Of a DNA stretch of 64,000 nt, positions 18,677 through 28,000 are shown piece after piece; position 1 is the first letter of the stretch, and every line of letters starts with the position of its first letter. A program made the translations under genes and the position numbers. The notes under the pieces were generated by a model. That model was not told the DNA's origin, did not search any database, and saw only the letters and a list, made by a program, of their open reading frames with translations. The stretch spans positions 37,580-101,579 of the forward strand of contig CAYWUI010000004.1 in NCBI GenBank assembly GCA_964461435.1, given 5' to 3'. This stretch comes from G020354785 sp964461435. Its GTDB lineage: Bacteria; Bacteroidota; Bacteroidia; Bacteroidales; UBA10428.

Positions 18677-19699
18677 ATGACAGGGGTTATTGACAGTTAT
18701 ATTAAGGAAATAGAATCTTTTCATTCCGGTAACCATGATGAAATTGAGAAATTCAGGATTAAATTCCTGAGCAAAAAAGGTATTATAGCCTCTTTATTCG
18801 AGCAGTTTAAAAATATGCCTCCGGAGCAAAGAAAAACAATGGGTCAGAAGATAAATACCCTTAAAAACAAAGCTCTTGATAAAATAGCTGTTCTTAAAGA
18901 ACAATCCCTTCCTTCAAAAAAAGAGTCCGTCATAAACGATCCTACTTCTCCTGCAGAGTCAATCCCTATGGGGTCAAGGCATCCTGTTTCCATAGTAAGG
19001 AAGCAGATAATCGATATTTTTTCCAGGATAGGATTTACTGTTGAAGAAGGCCCTGAAATAGAAGATGACTGGCATGTTTTTTCAGGATTGAATTTCCCTG
19101 ATGAGCATCCTGCAAGAGACATGCAGGACACATTCTTCATAGAATTAAATCCCGACATCCTGCTGCGCACACACACCTCGTCAGTACAGGTAAGGGTTAT
19201 GGAAACGCAGCAGCCTCCGATAAGGAAAATTTTCCCCGGCAGGGTATTCCGCAACGAAGTTGTTTCCGCAAGGGCTCATTGCATATTTCACCAGGTCGAA
19301 GGATTGTATATTGACAAGAATGTATCATTTGCCGATCTTAAGCAGACATTATTGTTTTTTGCCAAAGAGATGTTTGGCGGGGCCACCCGGATAAGGCTCA
19401 GGCCTGCATTTTTCCCGTTTACCGAACCGTCTGCCGAAATGGATATCTCATGCAGCATATGCGGCGGAAAAGGATGCAACATTTGCAAATATACCGGTTT
19501 TGTGGAAATCCTGGGCTGCGGCATGGTTGATCCCAACGTTCTTGAAGCATCTGATATAAGCAGCACAGAATATACAGGTTTTGCTTTTGGCATGGGCATT
19601 GAACGTGTTGCAATGTTAAAATATCATATTAATGATTTGAGATTGTTCTTCGAAAATGACTTAAGGTTTCTCAGCCAGTTTAAAGGTGATATCACCTGA
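18677..19699 (+). CDS. pheS: Phenylalanine-tRNA ligase alpha subunit
   Basis: Catalytic alpha subunit (340 residues) of the heterotetrameric PheRS, which charges tRNA-Phe. The N-terminal coiled coil (about 1-85) precedes a class II core with motif 2 (FRNEVVSARAHCIFHQVEG) and motif 3 (GFAFGMGIERVAMLKY). An inserted cysteine cluster, CSICGGKGCNIC, looks like a zinc knuckle; similar clusters occur in other Bacteroidota PheS. pheT is not adjacent, which is common in this phylum. A truncated DUF819 frame begins within 8 bp of the pheS stop codon. Confidence 0.97.
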   Translation: MTGVIDSYIKEIESFHSGNHDEIEKFRIKFLSKKGIIASLFEQFKNMPPEQRKTMGQKINTLKNKALDKIAVLKEQSLPSKKESVINDPTSPAESIPMGSRHPVSIVRKQIIDIFSRIGFTVEEGPEIEDDWHVFSGLNFPDEHPARDMQDTFFIELNPDILLRTHTSSVQVRVMETQQPPIRKIFPGRVFRNEVVSARAHCIFHQVEGLYIDKNVSFADLKQTLLFFAKEMFGGATRIRLRPAFFPFTEPSAEMDISCSICGGKGCNICKYTGFVEILGCGMVDPNVLEASDISSTEYTGFAFGMGIERVAMLKYHINDLRLFFENDLRFLSQFKGDIT

Positions 19700-19706
19700 A
19701 AAATAA

Positions 19707-20087
19707 ATACGCTTTTCAAAGAAAGTCCAGTCCCTCAAGGGTACTTTTGATACTGCCGAATACCTGCTTCTTATATTTGCTGTTGCCATAGGTACATTAG
19801 CTGATTTCCGAGAGCTCCTGGATTCCAGCTCCGCAATCTTTTATTATTTGGCCACTATGCTGGGCTTTTCTATAATTCTTCATATAATTCTTGGAGCAAT
19901 CTTTCGCATTGATACCGATACCTTAATTATAACCTCTACTGCAGGAATATTCGGCCCTGCATTTATTGGTCCGGTAGCCAACGGCATCCGCAACAAGCAG
20001 GTAATTGTACCGGGTATAACTATGGGCTTGCTAGGTTATGCTATTGGAAACTACCTTGGGCTGGCCGTTGCCTGGCTGTTAAAATAG
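19707..20087 (+). pseudogene. DUF819 family membrane protein, C-terminal remnant
   Basis: The frame opens right after an in-frame stop at 19704 and encodes about 126 residues ending at 20087. KGTFDTAEYLLLIFAVAIG, ITSTAGIFGPAFIGPVANG and GLLGYAIGNYLGLA are signatures of the last third of DUF819 integral membrane proteins, which are normally about 400 residues long. No ATG or GTG lies near the beginning of the homology, and the missing N-terminal two thirds would have to lie where pheS is. The simplest reading is a 5'-deleted gene; a short functional TTG-started product (19848, 79 residues) is possible but less likely. The 3' end overlaps the convergent ruvB gene by 9 bp. Confidence 0.7.
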
Positions 20088-21101
20088 TGACTGTGTTTCC
20101 CCGAATTTTGACTTGCCCATATGCTTATATGCCAATTCTGTCACCTCCCTCCCTCTTGGTGTGCGTTTAATGAATCCCTCCTTTATGAGAAAGGGCTCAT
20201 ATACTTCTTCTATAGTTCCCGCATCCTCACCCACTGCAATACCTATAGTATTTAATCCCACGGGGCCGCCCCTGAATTTTTCAATTATTGTATTCAGTAT
20301 TTTATTATCCATTTCATCCAGTCCGCGCTTATCAATATTTAAAGCTTCAAGGGAATACCTGGCAATATGCAGGTCAATAATACCTTTTCCCTTGACCTGT
20401 GCAAAATCCCTGACCCTCCTCAGGAGGGCGTTGGCTATTCTTGGTGTTCCCCTTGACCGCTGGGCTATCTCTTTTGCTGCCTGTTCATCAATTTGTATGT
20501 TAAGAATCCCTGATGAGCGCAGTATTATTAAGTACAATATATCTTCATCATAATACTCCAGGTGTGATCTAATGCCAAATCTTGACCTCAGGGGGCTTGT
20601 CAGCAATCCGGCTCTTGTTGTTGCTCCTATTAAAGTAAACGGATTTAAAGACAGTTGAATGGACCTTGCGCCGGGACCCTTATCTATCACAAGGTCAATT
20701 CTATAATCCTCCATTGCTGAATATAAATACTCTTCTATAGTAGCATTCAGTCTATGTATTTCATCAATAAAAAGTACATCGTTCTCCTCAAGATTTGTTA
20801 AAATTCCTGCCAGGTCGCCGGCTTTTTCCAGTACAGGTCCCGATGTTGTCTTAATATTGGAATTAAGCTCGTTGGCTATAATATTGGCAAGGGTTGTCTT
20901 GCCTAGTCCCGGGGGTCCTGACAACAAAATATGATCCAGGGCCTCATTTCTCATTTTTGCAGCCTTCACAAACACTTTAAGATTTTCAACAATCTTATCC
21001 TGTCCCTTAAATTCATTGAATTCATGAGGTCTCAGCTTTTTCTCATATTCCTTTTCGACTTCGCTTATTTTGTCGTTCCTGATATTATATATATCATCCA
21101 T
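20079..21101 (-). CDS. ruvB: Holliday junction branch migration helicase RuvB
   Basis: AAA+ motor (340 residues) that drives branch migration of Holliday junctions with RuvA. Walker A is GPPGLGKT (residues 62-69), Walker B is VLFIDEIHRL, and sensor 1 is in IGATTRAGLLTSPLRSRFG. The C-terminal winged helix contains KRTPRGREVTELAY, as in other RuvB proteins. ruvA and ruvC are not in this window. It lies 11 bp downstream of the YwqK/MORN-like gene, with nadA upstream, so the three leftward genes probably share a transcript. Confidence 0.98.
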   Translation of the reverse strand: MDDIYNIRNDKISEVEKEYEKKLRPHEFNEFKGQDKIVENLKVFVKAAKMRNEALDHILLSGPPGLGKTTLANIIANELNSNIKTTSGPVLEKAGDLAGILTNLEENDVLFIDEIHRLNATIEEYLYSAMEDYRIDLVIDKGPGARSIQLSLNPFTLIGATTRAGLLTSPLRSRFGIRSHLEYYDEDILYLIILRSSGILNIQIDEQAAKEIAQRSRGTPRIANALLRRVRDFAQVKGKGIIDLHIARYSLEALNIDKRGLDEMDNKILNTIIEKFRGGPVGLNTIGIAVGEDAGTIEEVYEPFLIKEGFIKRTPRGREVTELAYKHMGKSKFGETQSLF

Positions 21102-21112
21102 AAATGATTCCT

Positions 21113-22681
21113 CTATTTTATAAGTTTTATATTTTCATCAGGCAAATCGACTTTTACTCCGTTTATCCTGATTTCCTTATTGTTATCATAAGTAACAGTA
21201 ATAAGCAAATTGCCGTACCTGTCATATTTTTTCCAGCTTTTTTCCTTGATCCCCATTGTAAAATACTGCTCTTCCTTCAATATGCCATTTTCATAATAAT
21301 ACCTGTGCTTCCCGTCGGGATTACCCTGAATATAATCTCCCTCGAATTTAAGTATGTCGCCTGTATAATAGTTTCTCCATTTCCCGTCCTTTAACCCTCC
21401 GATATATGAGCCTATTTCAATCTCATCGCCTACATTATAGTACCATTCCCCCTCCTTTTCGCCGTCAAAATATTTACCTTTTGTAATGACCTCGCCCGTT
21501 TCATCGTATTCTATAAAATCTCCTTCTTCCCTGCCCTCATAATACTCCTCTTTCCTTTTAACCGTTTCATTCTCACAGTACCATACCCATTCCCCGTTAA
21601 ATCTACCATTTTCAAATTCTCCTGTCTGTTCTATTTTACCATTTGTAAAATAGAACACCCATTTCCCCTGTTGCAGGTTGTCCCTGTATTGTCCTTTGGA
21701 TTTCAGAATCCCTGTAACATAAAAATTCTTCCAGTTCCCTGATTTATTTCCTTCCCTGTCAACAATACCTTCAGAAATTTTTACTCCATTGTCGTTATAT
21801 ATAACAGCATTAATAACGTTTCCGCTTATGTCATATTTTCTGTGAATACCGATAGGTTTAAAATTTCTGAAAGCCCCGTTATATGTCAAATTGCCGCTTT
21901 CATCATATTCATTTTTTATATCAATATCTTCTGCTCCAATATTATTATCCTCTACGATCTTACCTCCTTCGTACTTTAAAATTAAAGACAGGTTACCACT
22001 CTCATCGTACTCTTTATAAAGTCCGTTAAATTTATCATCTGTATAGTTAATTTCTTTTTTTACCTTATCATCGGCATAAAATTCTTTCCATACTCCCTGT
22101 TTAAGTCCCTGTTCATCGACCCTGTTTATTTTTTCCCTCTCCGCGAGATTCCCCTTGATATAGTATAATATGGTTATTATTGTCCCTGATTCATCATACT
22201 CAAAGGCTGTTCCGTCCCTTTTGTTATCTTTATACACGGCTTTACTTTTTAGTCTGCCGCTATTGTAATAATAATATGAAGTACCTTCTTTTTCATCATT
22301 TATATACAATTCCCTTGCTATAATATTTCCCACATATTCTATATTGGCTGTCCTGTCCGTATTATATGTCAGCATATACCCTGTTCTTTTTCCCATAATA
22401 TAGTTTATTTTCCTCACCGTATCACCAACGTTGTTATAAAATACCCAAGTACTGTCGAGTATATGATTCTTCCTGTTGCCCTCGGATTTTAATACTCCGG
22501 TCAGATAATAGGTTTTCCAGTATCCATCGGGCTTACTGTTTTTCATCATTCCCTCGCTCGATACTTTGCCGTTGCTGTAATATAGAATAATATAGCCGTT
22601 CCCGACTATTTCCTGCTGCGCACCTATAATAGCATACAGATTTAAAACCAGTGCAAGAAGGATATATCTTTCAAGTTTCAT
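21113..22681 (-). CDS. Secreted YwqK/MORN-like repeat protein
   Basis: A 522-residue repeat protein with an N-terminal signal peptide (MKLERYILLALVLNLYAIIGAQ, cut near the end). At least a dozen repeats of the form Y-x-[ND]-G-x-L/I-x-x-E/K-G-x-Y-x-x-G-x-x-x-G-x-W follow, for example GYWKTYYLTGVLKSEG and GEWVWYCENETVKRKEEY. Databases label such proteins MORN-repeat or YwqK-family antitoxin, but in Bacteroidota they are mostly exported and no toxin gene is beside it. Function is unknown. I preferred the ATG at 22681 to that at 22714 because it starts the signal peptide directly and avoids overlap with nadA, whose stop is 5 bp upstream. Confidence 0.75.
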   Translation of the reverse strand: MKLERYILLALVLNLYAIIGAQQEIVGNGYIILYYSNGKVSSEGMMKNSKPDGYWKTYYLTGVLKSEGNRKNHILDSTWVFYNNVGDTVRKINYIMGKRTGYMLTYNTDRTANIEYVGNIIARELYINDEKEGTSYYYYNSGRLKSKAVYKDNKRDGTAFEYDESGTIITILYYIKGNLAEREKINRVDEQGLKQGVWKEFYADDKVKKEINYTDDKFNGLYKEYDESGNLSLILKYEGGKIVEDNNIGAEDIDIKNEYDESGNLTYNGAFRNFKPIGIHRKYDISGNVINAVIYNDNGVKISEGIVDREGNKSGNWKNFYVTGILKSKGQYRDNLQQGKWVFYFTNGKIEQTGEFENGRFNGEWVWYCENETVKRKEEYYEGREEGDFIEYDETGEVITKGKYFDGEKEGEWYYNVGDEIEIGSYIGGLKDGKWRNYYTGDILKFEGDYIQGNPDGKHRYYYENGILKEEQYFTMGIKEKSWKKYDRYGNLLITVTYDNNKEIRINGVKVDLPDENIKLIK

Positions 22682-22685
22682 AATA

Positions 22686-23690
22686 CTAAAGTCCGACTTT
22701 TTCTGAAATTTCAAGCATTTTTAATATAGGTTTTTCAGCCTTTGCCCTTAATTTTTCGTCAAGTGTTATTTCCGGCAGTTCGTATTTCATACATATATAT
22801 ATCTTTTCAAGGGTATTCAGCTTCATAAAATTACACTCGCTGCAGCCACATGTCGAATCCCTGGGAGGGGCGGGTATAAATATTTTACTGGGACTGGCCT
22901 TTCTCATCTGATGTATTATCCCCGGCTCCGTGGCCACAATATATTTACCGGCTTCATCACTGATAGTAAATTTTAACAATGATGATGTCGAGCCTATATG
23001 ATCTGCAATTAAAAGGACAGGTTTTTGGCATTCGGGATGGGCTATAATTTTGGCATCTTTATTTTCCTTTTTAAGTTCTGCAATCTTTTCCACAGAAAAT
23101 TCCTCGTGTACATGGCATGCCCCGTTCCATATGATCATATCCCTGCCTGACAGGCTTTTTATATAATTACCCAGATTTTTGTCAGGAGCAAAAACAATCT
23201 TTTCATTCTCCGGCAAATAATTAATTATCTGCAGTGCATTTGTCGATGTACATATTATGTCTGACAGTGCTTTTATTTCTGCCGATGTATTTATATAACT
23301 GATGACGGTATGGCCTGGATATTTTTTCAGAAATTTTTCAAATTCTTTTGGCGGACATGAGTCTGCCAGTGAGCATCCTGCATTTAAATCAGGAAGAAGG
23401 ACCTTTTTTCGGGGTGACAAAATTTTTGCTGTCTCTGCCATAAAATGAACTCCCGAAAATACAATAATGTCGGCATCAGTGCTTGCTGCCTTCCTTGACA
23501 AGTCAAGGCTGTCACCCACAAAGTCTGCTATATCCTGTATTTTATCATTCTGATAATAATGTGCCAGTATGACAGCATTTTTTTCTTTCCTCAGCCTGTT
23601 TATTTCCCCTGCAATATCCAAATCTTTTGGCACTTCCATTTTCAGATATCCAAAATCCTTCAAATCTTTTTTATTAACAATATAATTCAT
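22686..23690 (-). CDS. nadA: Quinolinate synthase
   Basis: NadA (334 residues) condenses iminoaspartate with dihydroxyacetone phosphate to quinolinate in de novo NAD synthesis and carries a [4Fe-4S] cluster. The cluster cysteines are seen in DLNAGCSLADSC, in WNGACHVHE and in the CGCSECNFM segment near the C-terminus. HYYQNDKIQDIADFVGDS is the substrate-binding N-terminal signature. nadB and nadC are not nearby. It is the first gene of the leftward string nadA, YwqK-like, ruvB, with an unusually long AT-rich upstream region. Confidence 0.97.
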   Translation of the reverse strand: MNYIVNKKDLKDFGYLKMEVPKDLDIAGEINRLRKEKNAVILAHYYQNDKIQDIADFVGDSLDLSRKAASTDADIIVFSGVHFMAETAKILSPRKKVLLPDLNAGCSLADSCPPKEFEKFLKKYPGHTVISYINTSAEIKALSDIICTSTNALQIINYLPENEKIVFAPDKNLGNYIKSLSGRDMIIWNGACHVHEEFSVEKIAELKKENKDAKIIAHPECQKPVLLIADHIGSTSSLLKFTISDEAGKYIVATEPGIIHQMRKASPSKIFIPAPPRDSTCGCSECNFMKLNTLEKIYICMKYELPEITLDEKLRAKAEKPILKMLEISEKVGL

Positions 23691-24110
23691 TAATATATAT
23701 TTAAATTATTTATATTATTTTTTTTATAGTCTGTTAATTGTGTTTATAAATTTATTATACTTTTCTTGCTTTTAAAGTAATTAAAAATTTACTAAATGAT
23801 TTTCAACAATCATAATCTTATTTAATTTTTGATTTATAAACTGATACATACTTTTTAACAAGCTGTTAATTAATACCGTTCTGTAAAATTAATTAGATTT
23901 TTTAAAACGGTATTTTGTTTAAATAATGTTAAGTTTCAGATAAGAATTTCTAAAAAATATATTTTTATATTTTAAAACAATTTATATACATGTTTTGTAA
24001 TCCGGAAGTCAAGTTTTTTTATGAATTTTAACATTCAACAAGCTAACAAATATTTAATATTCCTGTTAATAATATATTTATTTTATATTTGCCTTTAAGT
24101 TATAAAACAA
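23691..24110. other. 420 bp AT-rich divergent intergenic region
   Basis: This spacer separates divergent nadA and rpiB and holds no convincing coding frame or RNA gene. It contains a short palindrome TTAACA-AGC-TGTTAA (23855-23869) and a 9 bp inverted repeat AATACCGTT/AACGGTATT (23872-23880 and 23906-23914, 25 bp apart), both possible operator or RNA-hairpin elements. The rpiB -7 box is at its right end. Confidence 0.4.
24084..24092 (+). promoter_or_regulatory. Predicted -7 box for rpiB
   Basis: TATATTTGC matches the Bacteroidota TAnnTTTG(C) box exactly and ends 18 bp before the rpiB ATG, implying a very short leader. No clear TTTG -33 element is present. Confidence 0.5.
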
Positions 24111-24560
24111 ATGGACAGAATAAGAATTGCCATAGCAAGTGATCATGCCGGATATGAATTAAAGAAAGGGTTGCTGGAATATCTTGGGAAGAAAGGGTAT
24201 ATAGTTAAGGATTTTGGTTCATATTCTGCTGAAAGTGCAGATTATCCTGATTTCGCCCATGTTCTTGCGGAGGCGGTTTCAAGGAAGGATTTTGATTATG
24301 GAATATCGCTCTGCGGTTCGGGAAATGGCATAAACATGACTGTTAATAAGCACCAGGGAATAAGATCTGCTTTATGCTGGAATGTTGAAATTGCAGAATT
24401 AGCAAGAAGGCATAATGATGCCAATGTCTGTGCTTTGCCAGCCAGGTTTATTACTATAGGTGAGGCAAAAGATATTGCAGACAGGTTTCTGAGCTCACCC
24501 TTTGACGGAGGGAGGCATAAGAGGAGAGTGGATAAGATTCCCCTTAAAAAGAATAAATAA
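24111..24560 (+). CDS. rpiB: Ribose-5-phosphate isomerase B
   Basis: RpiB/LacAB-family sugar isomerase (149 residues) interconverting ribose 5-phosphate and ribulose 5-phosphate in the pentose phosphate pathway. SDHAGYELKK at residues 10-19 is the phosphate-binding N-terminus, and Cys68 in LCGSGNGINM is the expected catalytic base. HNDANVCALPARF matches the family C-terminal half. It is transcribed alone from a predicted promoter at 24084-24092, and converges on the VanZ-like gene with 2 bp between the stop codons. Confidence 0.95.
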   Translation: MDRIRIAIASDHAGYELKKGLLEYLGKKGYIVKDFGSYSAESADYPDFAHVLAEAVSRKDFDYGISLCGSGNGINMTVNKHQGIRSALCWNVEIAELARRHNDANVCALPARFITIGEAKDIADRFLSSPFDGGRHKRRVDKIPLKKNK

Positions 24561-24562
24561 TA

Positions 24563-24970
24563 TCATGGTTTAAGTACATATTTTCTTACTGTAAGGATAA
24601 GTATTATTCCTGTAATTGTACCTCCTGCGTCTGCCAGTACATCATTAATGCTGCCAGTTCTGTTTGCCAGGATAAAATACTGGACCAGTTCAATAACAGT
24701 ACCCCATGATAGTGTTATAACTGACAATAATATCCAGGTAAGGTACCTGTTTTTCAGTGCATGTTTGTATCTGGTAAAGTCGATATAAAGGATAATCGAA
24801 AAGACAAGATACATAACAAAATGAAAATACTTATCCATATGTTTTATATTGGACAGGAATGTCCGGTGAACCTTATTTAAAGGTAATACGCAGGCAACTA
24901 AAATTATAAGGGCCCATATTAATGATAATATAAAATTACCTGTAATCGCGGGGGTTGTTGATCTCCTCAT
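24563..24970 (-). CDS. VanZ-like family membrane protein
   Basis: Small integral membrane protein of 135 residues with four hydrophobic helices. The pattern DKYFHFVMYLVFSIILY in the second helix and the late ELVQYFILANRTGSINDVLADAGGTITG segment (quoted in part: GSINDVLADAGGTITG) are hallmarks of the VanZ-like family. VanZ itself is linked to teicoplanin resistance, but most family members, including those in Bacteroidota, have no known function. No resistance genes lie nearby, so I would not infer antibiotic resistance. Confidence 0.85.
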   Translation of the reverse strand: MRRSTTPAITGNFILSLIWALIILVACVLPLNKVHRTFLSNIKHMDKYFHFVMYLVFSIILYIDFTRYKHALKNRYLTWILLSVITLSWGTVIELVQYFILANRTGSINDVLADAGGTITGIILILTVRKYVLKP

Positions 24971-25071
24971 ACTTCAGAATAAAAAACTGATAAATATAGG
25001 CAATAAGGATTAATTTTTTTATCATTTAAATTTTTCTTATATTAAATACCCATAAACAGGGGCATATTCAC

Positions 25072-28000
25072 ATGAAAATAAGAATGACGGTATCGGAGAT
25101 GCTTTCAATACTGAAAAGCGAAAAAATCAAAACATGGTTTGATCTGGGAATTTTTATTGACCGGTTCAGGGAAACAAAGCTGCTGCCGACGGTAAAATTT
25201 AACGGGACATACAAGGAATTCAAGAAAAGGATTACAGAAGGGGGGCTGGCATTTATCACCTTTTTATATTCTGTAGACGGGGTAACAATAGAAGTTGAAA
25301 AATATGCCAAGATATTCAGAAAAATACTTAAGGGCATAAAAGTTCATTATATATGCGGCAGGTTTTATCCCGAGTCATATAAGCTTATTGAAAAGAGCAT
25401 CATTAAGTATGAGATGCCCGAGATGAGAGCTTTTGATAACTGGAAGCTTTATAAGGACTTTTATTTTACAAAGCTTGAAAGGGGGGGCAGGAAATATAAT
25501 GAATTAATAATTAAGTTCTGGGAAGAAGTATTAATAATAACTGAGAAATTAGGGACTTATATTGAGGATAATAACATAAATCTTTTTTACCTGGTAAATA
25601 TATGTTCAAATCCGGGTAATATATCTATGGCGCTGGCGACTGTATTTGTTTCCGAATACCTGGGCATACCTGTCATTAATAATAATCATGACTTTTACTG
25701 GGAGGGAGGTAACAAGAAAATTGATATTCTTGAAAAGGGGTTAAAAGAGGGTCCCCGTGATTTTTTTTTCAATAATGCCGATATAGGAGAGGTCTTTTCA
25801 ATAATAGAGGTACTATTTCCCTGGGAATCACGTACATGGATTAATGTAAATATTAACCAGATGCAATCGTGGCGCCTGGTAATTGATAAGGGTCATAATC
25901 CTGCAAATGTAGCTGAAATAGGGACGGCCGTCGACACTGACAAGTATTTTAATGTAAGCAAAAGGGAAAAAATAAATACATTTTACCAGTTTGAAAAGAT
26001 CCTGAGCCGTTACAGCAACGCCTTAATAAGTTATTCGGTATCTGATGTAATTAAAAATAATCTTGTTGACAGCAAAGACCCCCGGCCGATATTAATAGGT
26101 GCGAAGACCAGGCCTGTTGAAAAGTTCCTTGCTGAAAACATAATATTCCTGCAGCCAACGAGGATAATAGGAAGAAAAAGGATTGAACTGGGTTTCAAGC
26201 TTATTAAGAGGCTTTTTACCAATGTTAACTTTGTTGAACAATTTAAGGTAACTCCTAATTTAAAATTAACGGTTATTGTTACAGGGCCCATTGCTGTGGG
26301 TCATTTTGAATATTACCAGAAACTTATAATACGGTTTTCAGAGCTTTTAAATGTAATTGACCCGGGACTAAGGAACAAGGTATACCTGGCATTTTTATTC
26401 AGTGAACTGGACAAGGAGTCGTTTAAAAGCAGGTTCAGCAATCCGGTTGGAGTGCCCGAGCTATACAATATAGCCTCACTGGTCCTTTTGCCGAGCAGGA
26501 CCGAGGGGAGGGGACTCCCGATTATTGAGGCTACAGCCTGCGGAACGCCTATTTTTTGCAGGAGGTATTTCCCGAAAAATGTGTATTCTGAGGTTATAGG
26601 TGAGCATCTGCCCGAAATTGACAGGCTGAAGGTCATAGAATTCAGGGGCAAGAAAATAACATCAAAGCATGCCGACGAGGTTTTTGACAGGGTAATGTTT
26701 CCTCACAAGTATACGGAAGAAATTCTGCATAACAAGAATGCAATATTAGGCAGGTTCAGCCTCGCAGCCCTCACAAATAACATAAATAATATTTTACACA
26801 GGCTTTATAACCAGGTACTGCCAAATGACAAGTCTATAGAGATTGTAAAAGCCGAAATAAGCAGGTACAAAAAAGTTGTAAATTTCAGCAATGACGACCT
26901 GAGGGCAATATTAAATACGAAAAACAGGCATTTCCTGCCTGGATTCGGGAGGCTGGCATTCATGCTGAATTTGAAGTCATTAATCGACCCCAGTGCATTC
27001 AGGGTCGAAGAGCAGCAAATAAGGGGATTTGTACATAGCTATGCCAATAAACTACTGAAGGACTATAGCTCGATAGCCATTACAACAGAAAAGAAGATCA
27101 GGTTTTTCAATGCCGTAGACAATATATTTCAATACAGTGAAGGAGAAGTAAAGATAAGGCATGACCATTCCTTTGCCTACAGGCACAGAAATAAAAATTA
27201 TTATCCCTACCAGGATTTTACTGCCCAGGAGCTAACCGGACTGGTAAACTTGCTTTTTCTGAAGATAGTGAATCCCAGGGCAAGGAAAATTGTGGATGAG
27301 AGCCCCCATTTTTTTACTGACTGGAATCTTGCCCTTGCAGAACTGACTTCGAGCTCGGATATTGCAATTGATGACAGGGAAAGGTTAATAAAGAAATTAC
27401 AGACAAATATACCTATTGGTATTTTCCCGGGAGATTATGTAAAGTATGAACTTGAATTTTTCGCTTTACAGTCTGTAAGGTCAAGGCTCAGGCTGACTAT
27501 AGAGGAGGAGCTGGATAATAAACTGATAATCAAGAATAAGAAGAGGCTTGCGCCTGTTTATGTCTTTGCACATACTAAACCTATAGGCAAATGGTATAAT
27601 AAAGATGACATAATTAACTATATTGAATCGGGAAAAGAAAAGGAGTTATATTTATTGTATAAACACGGACTGATAAAGATTATCGAATCCAGGCAGTTGT
27701 GCCTGGGCATACATTTCCCCCAGATGGGGGCAAAAGCGTTGAAGGTTTTAAGATATATCCGTGACAATAAGGGATTTCTTATCTCAAACAGGCAATTTGC
27801 TTCAATAATGAGCGATTTTGTAGATATTGACTGTTTTCATATAGGTAATGCCGTACATCCGATTACTGCCAACATTATGGGAATTCCTGTAAATAGCGGG
27901 TATATCCAGTTTGTGCCGGCCGGAATAAGGACTACGCTGGCATATCCTTCACCCATACAGACAGCCAAAGATTTTAACCAGATAATGGGCAGCAGGCTGT

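Noticed and set aside
21113..22681. Interpretation of the YwqK/MORN-like gene as an antitoxin of a toxin-antitoxin pair
   Set aside because: It has a signal peptide and no toxin-like neighbour; the antitoxin label is only a family name.
24563..24970. Glycopeptide resistance from the VanZ-like gene
   Set aside because: No other van genes are present and most VanZ-like proteins are unrelated to resistance; Gram-negative context makes it unlikely.
25481..25492. Homopolymeric G runs in the giant glycosyltransferase gene as a phase-variation tract
   Set aside because: The longest run there is seven Gs within an intact frame (GGG-GGG-G), too short and isolated to claim slippage.
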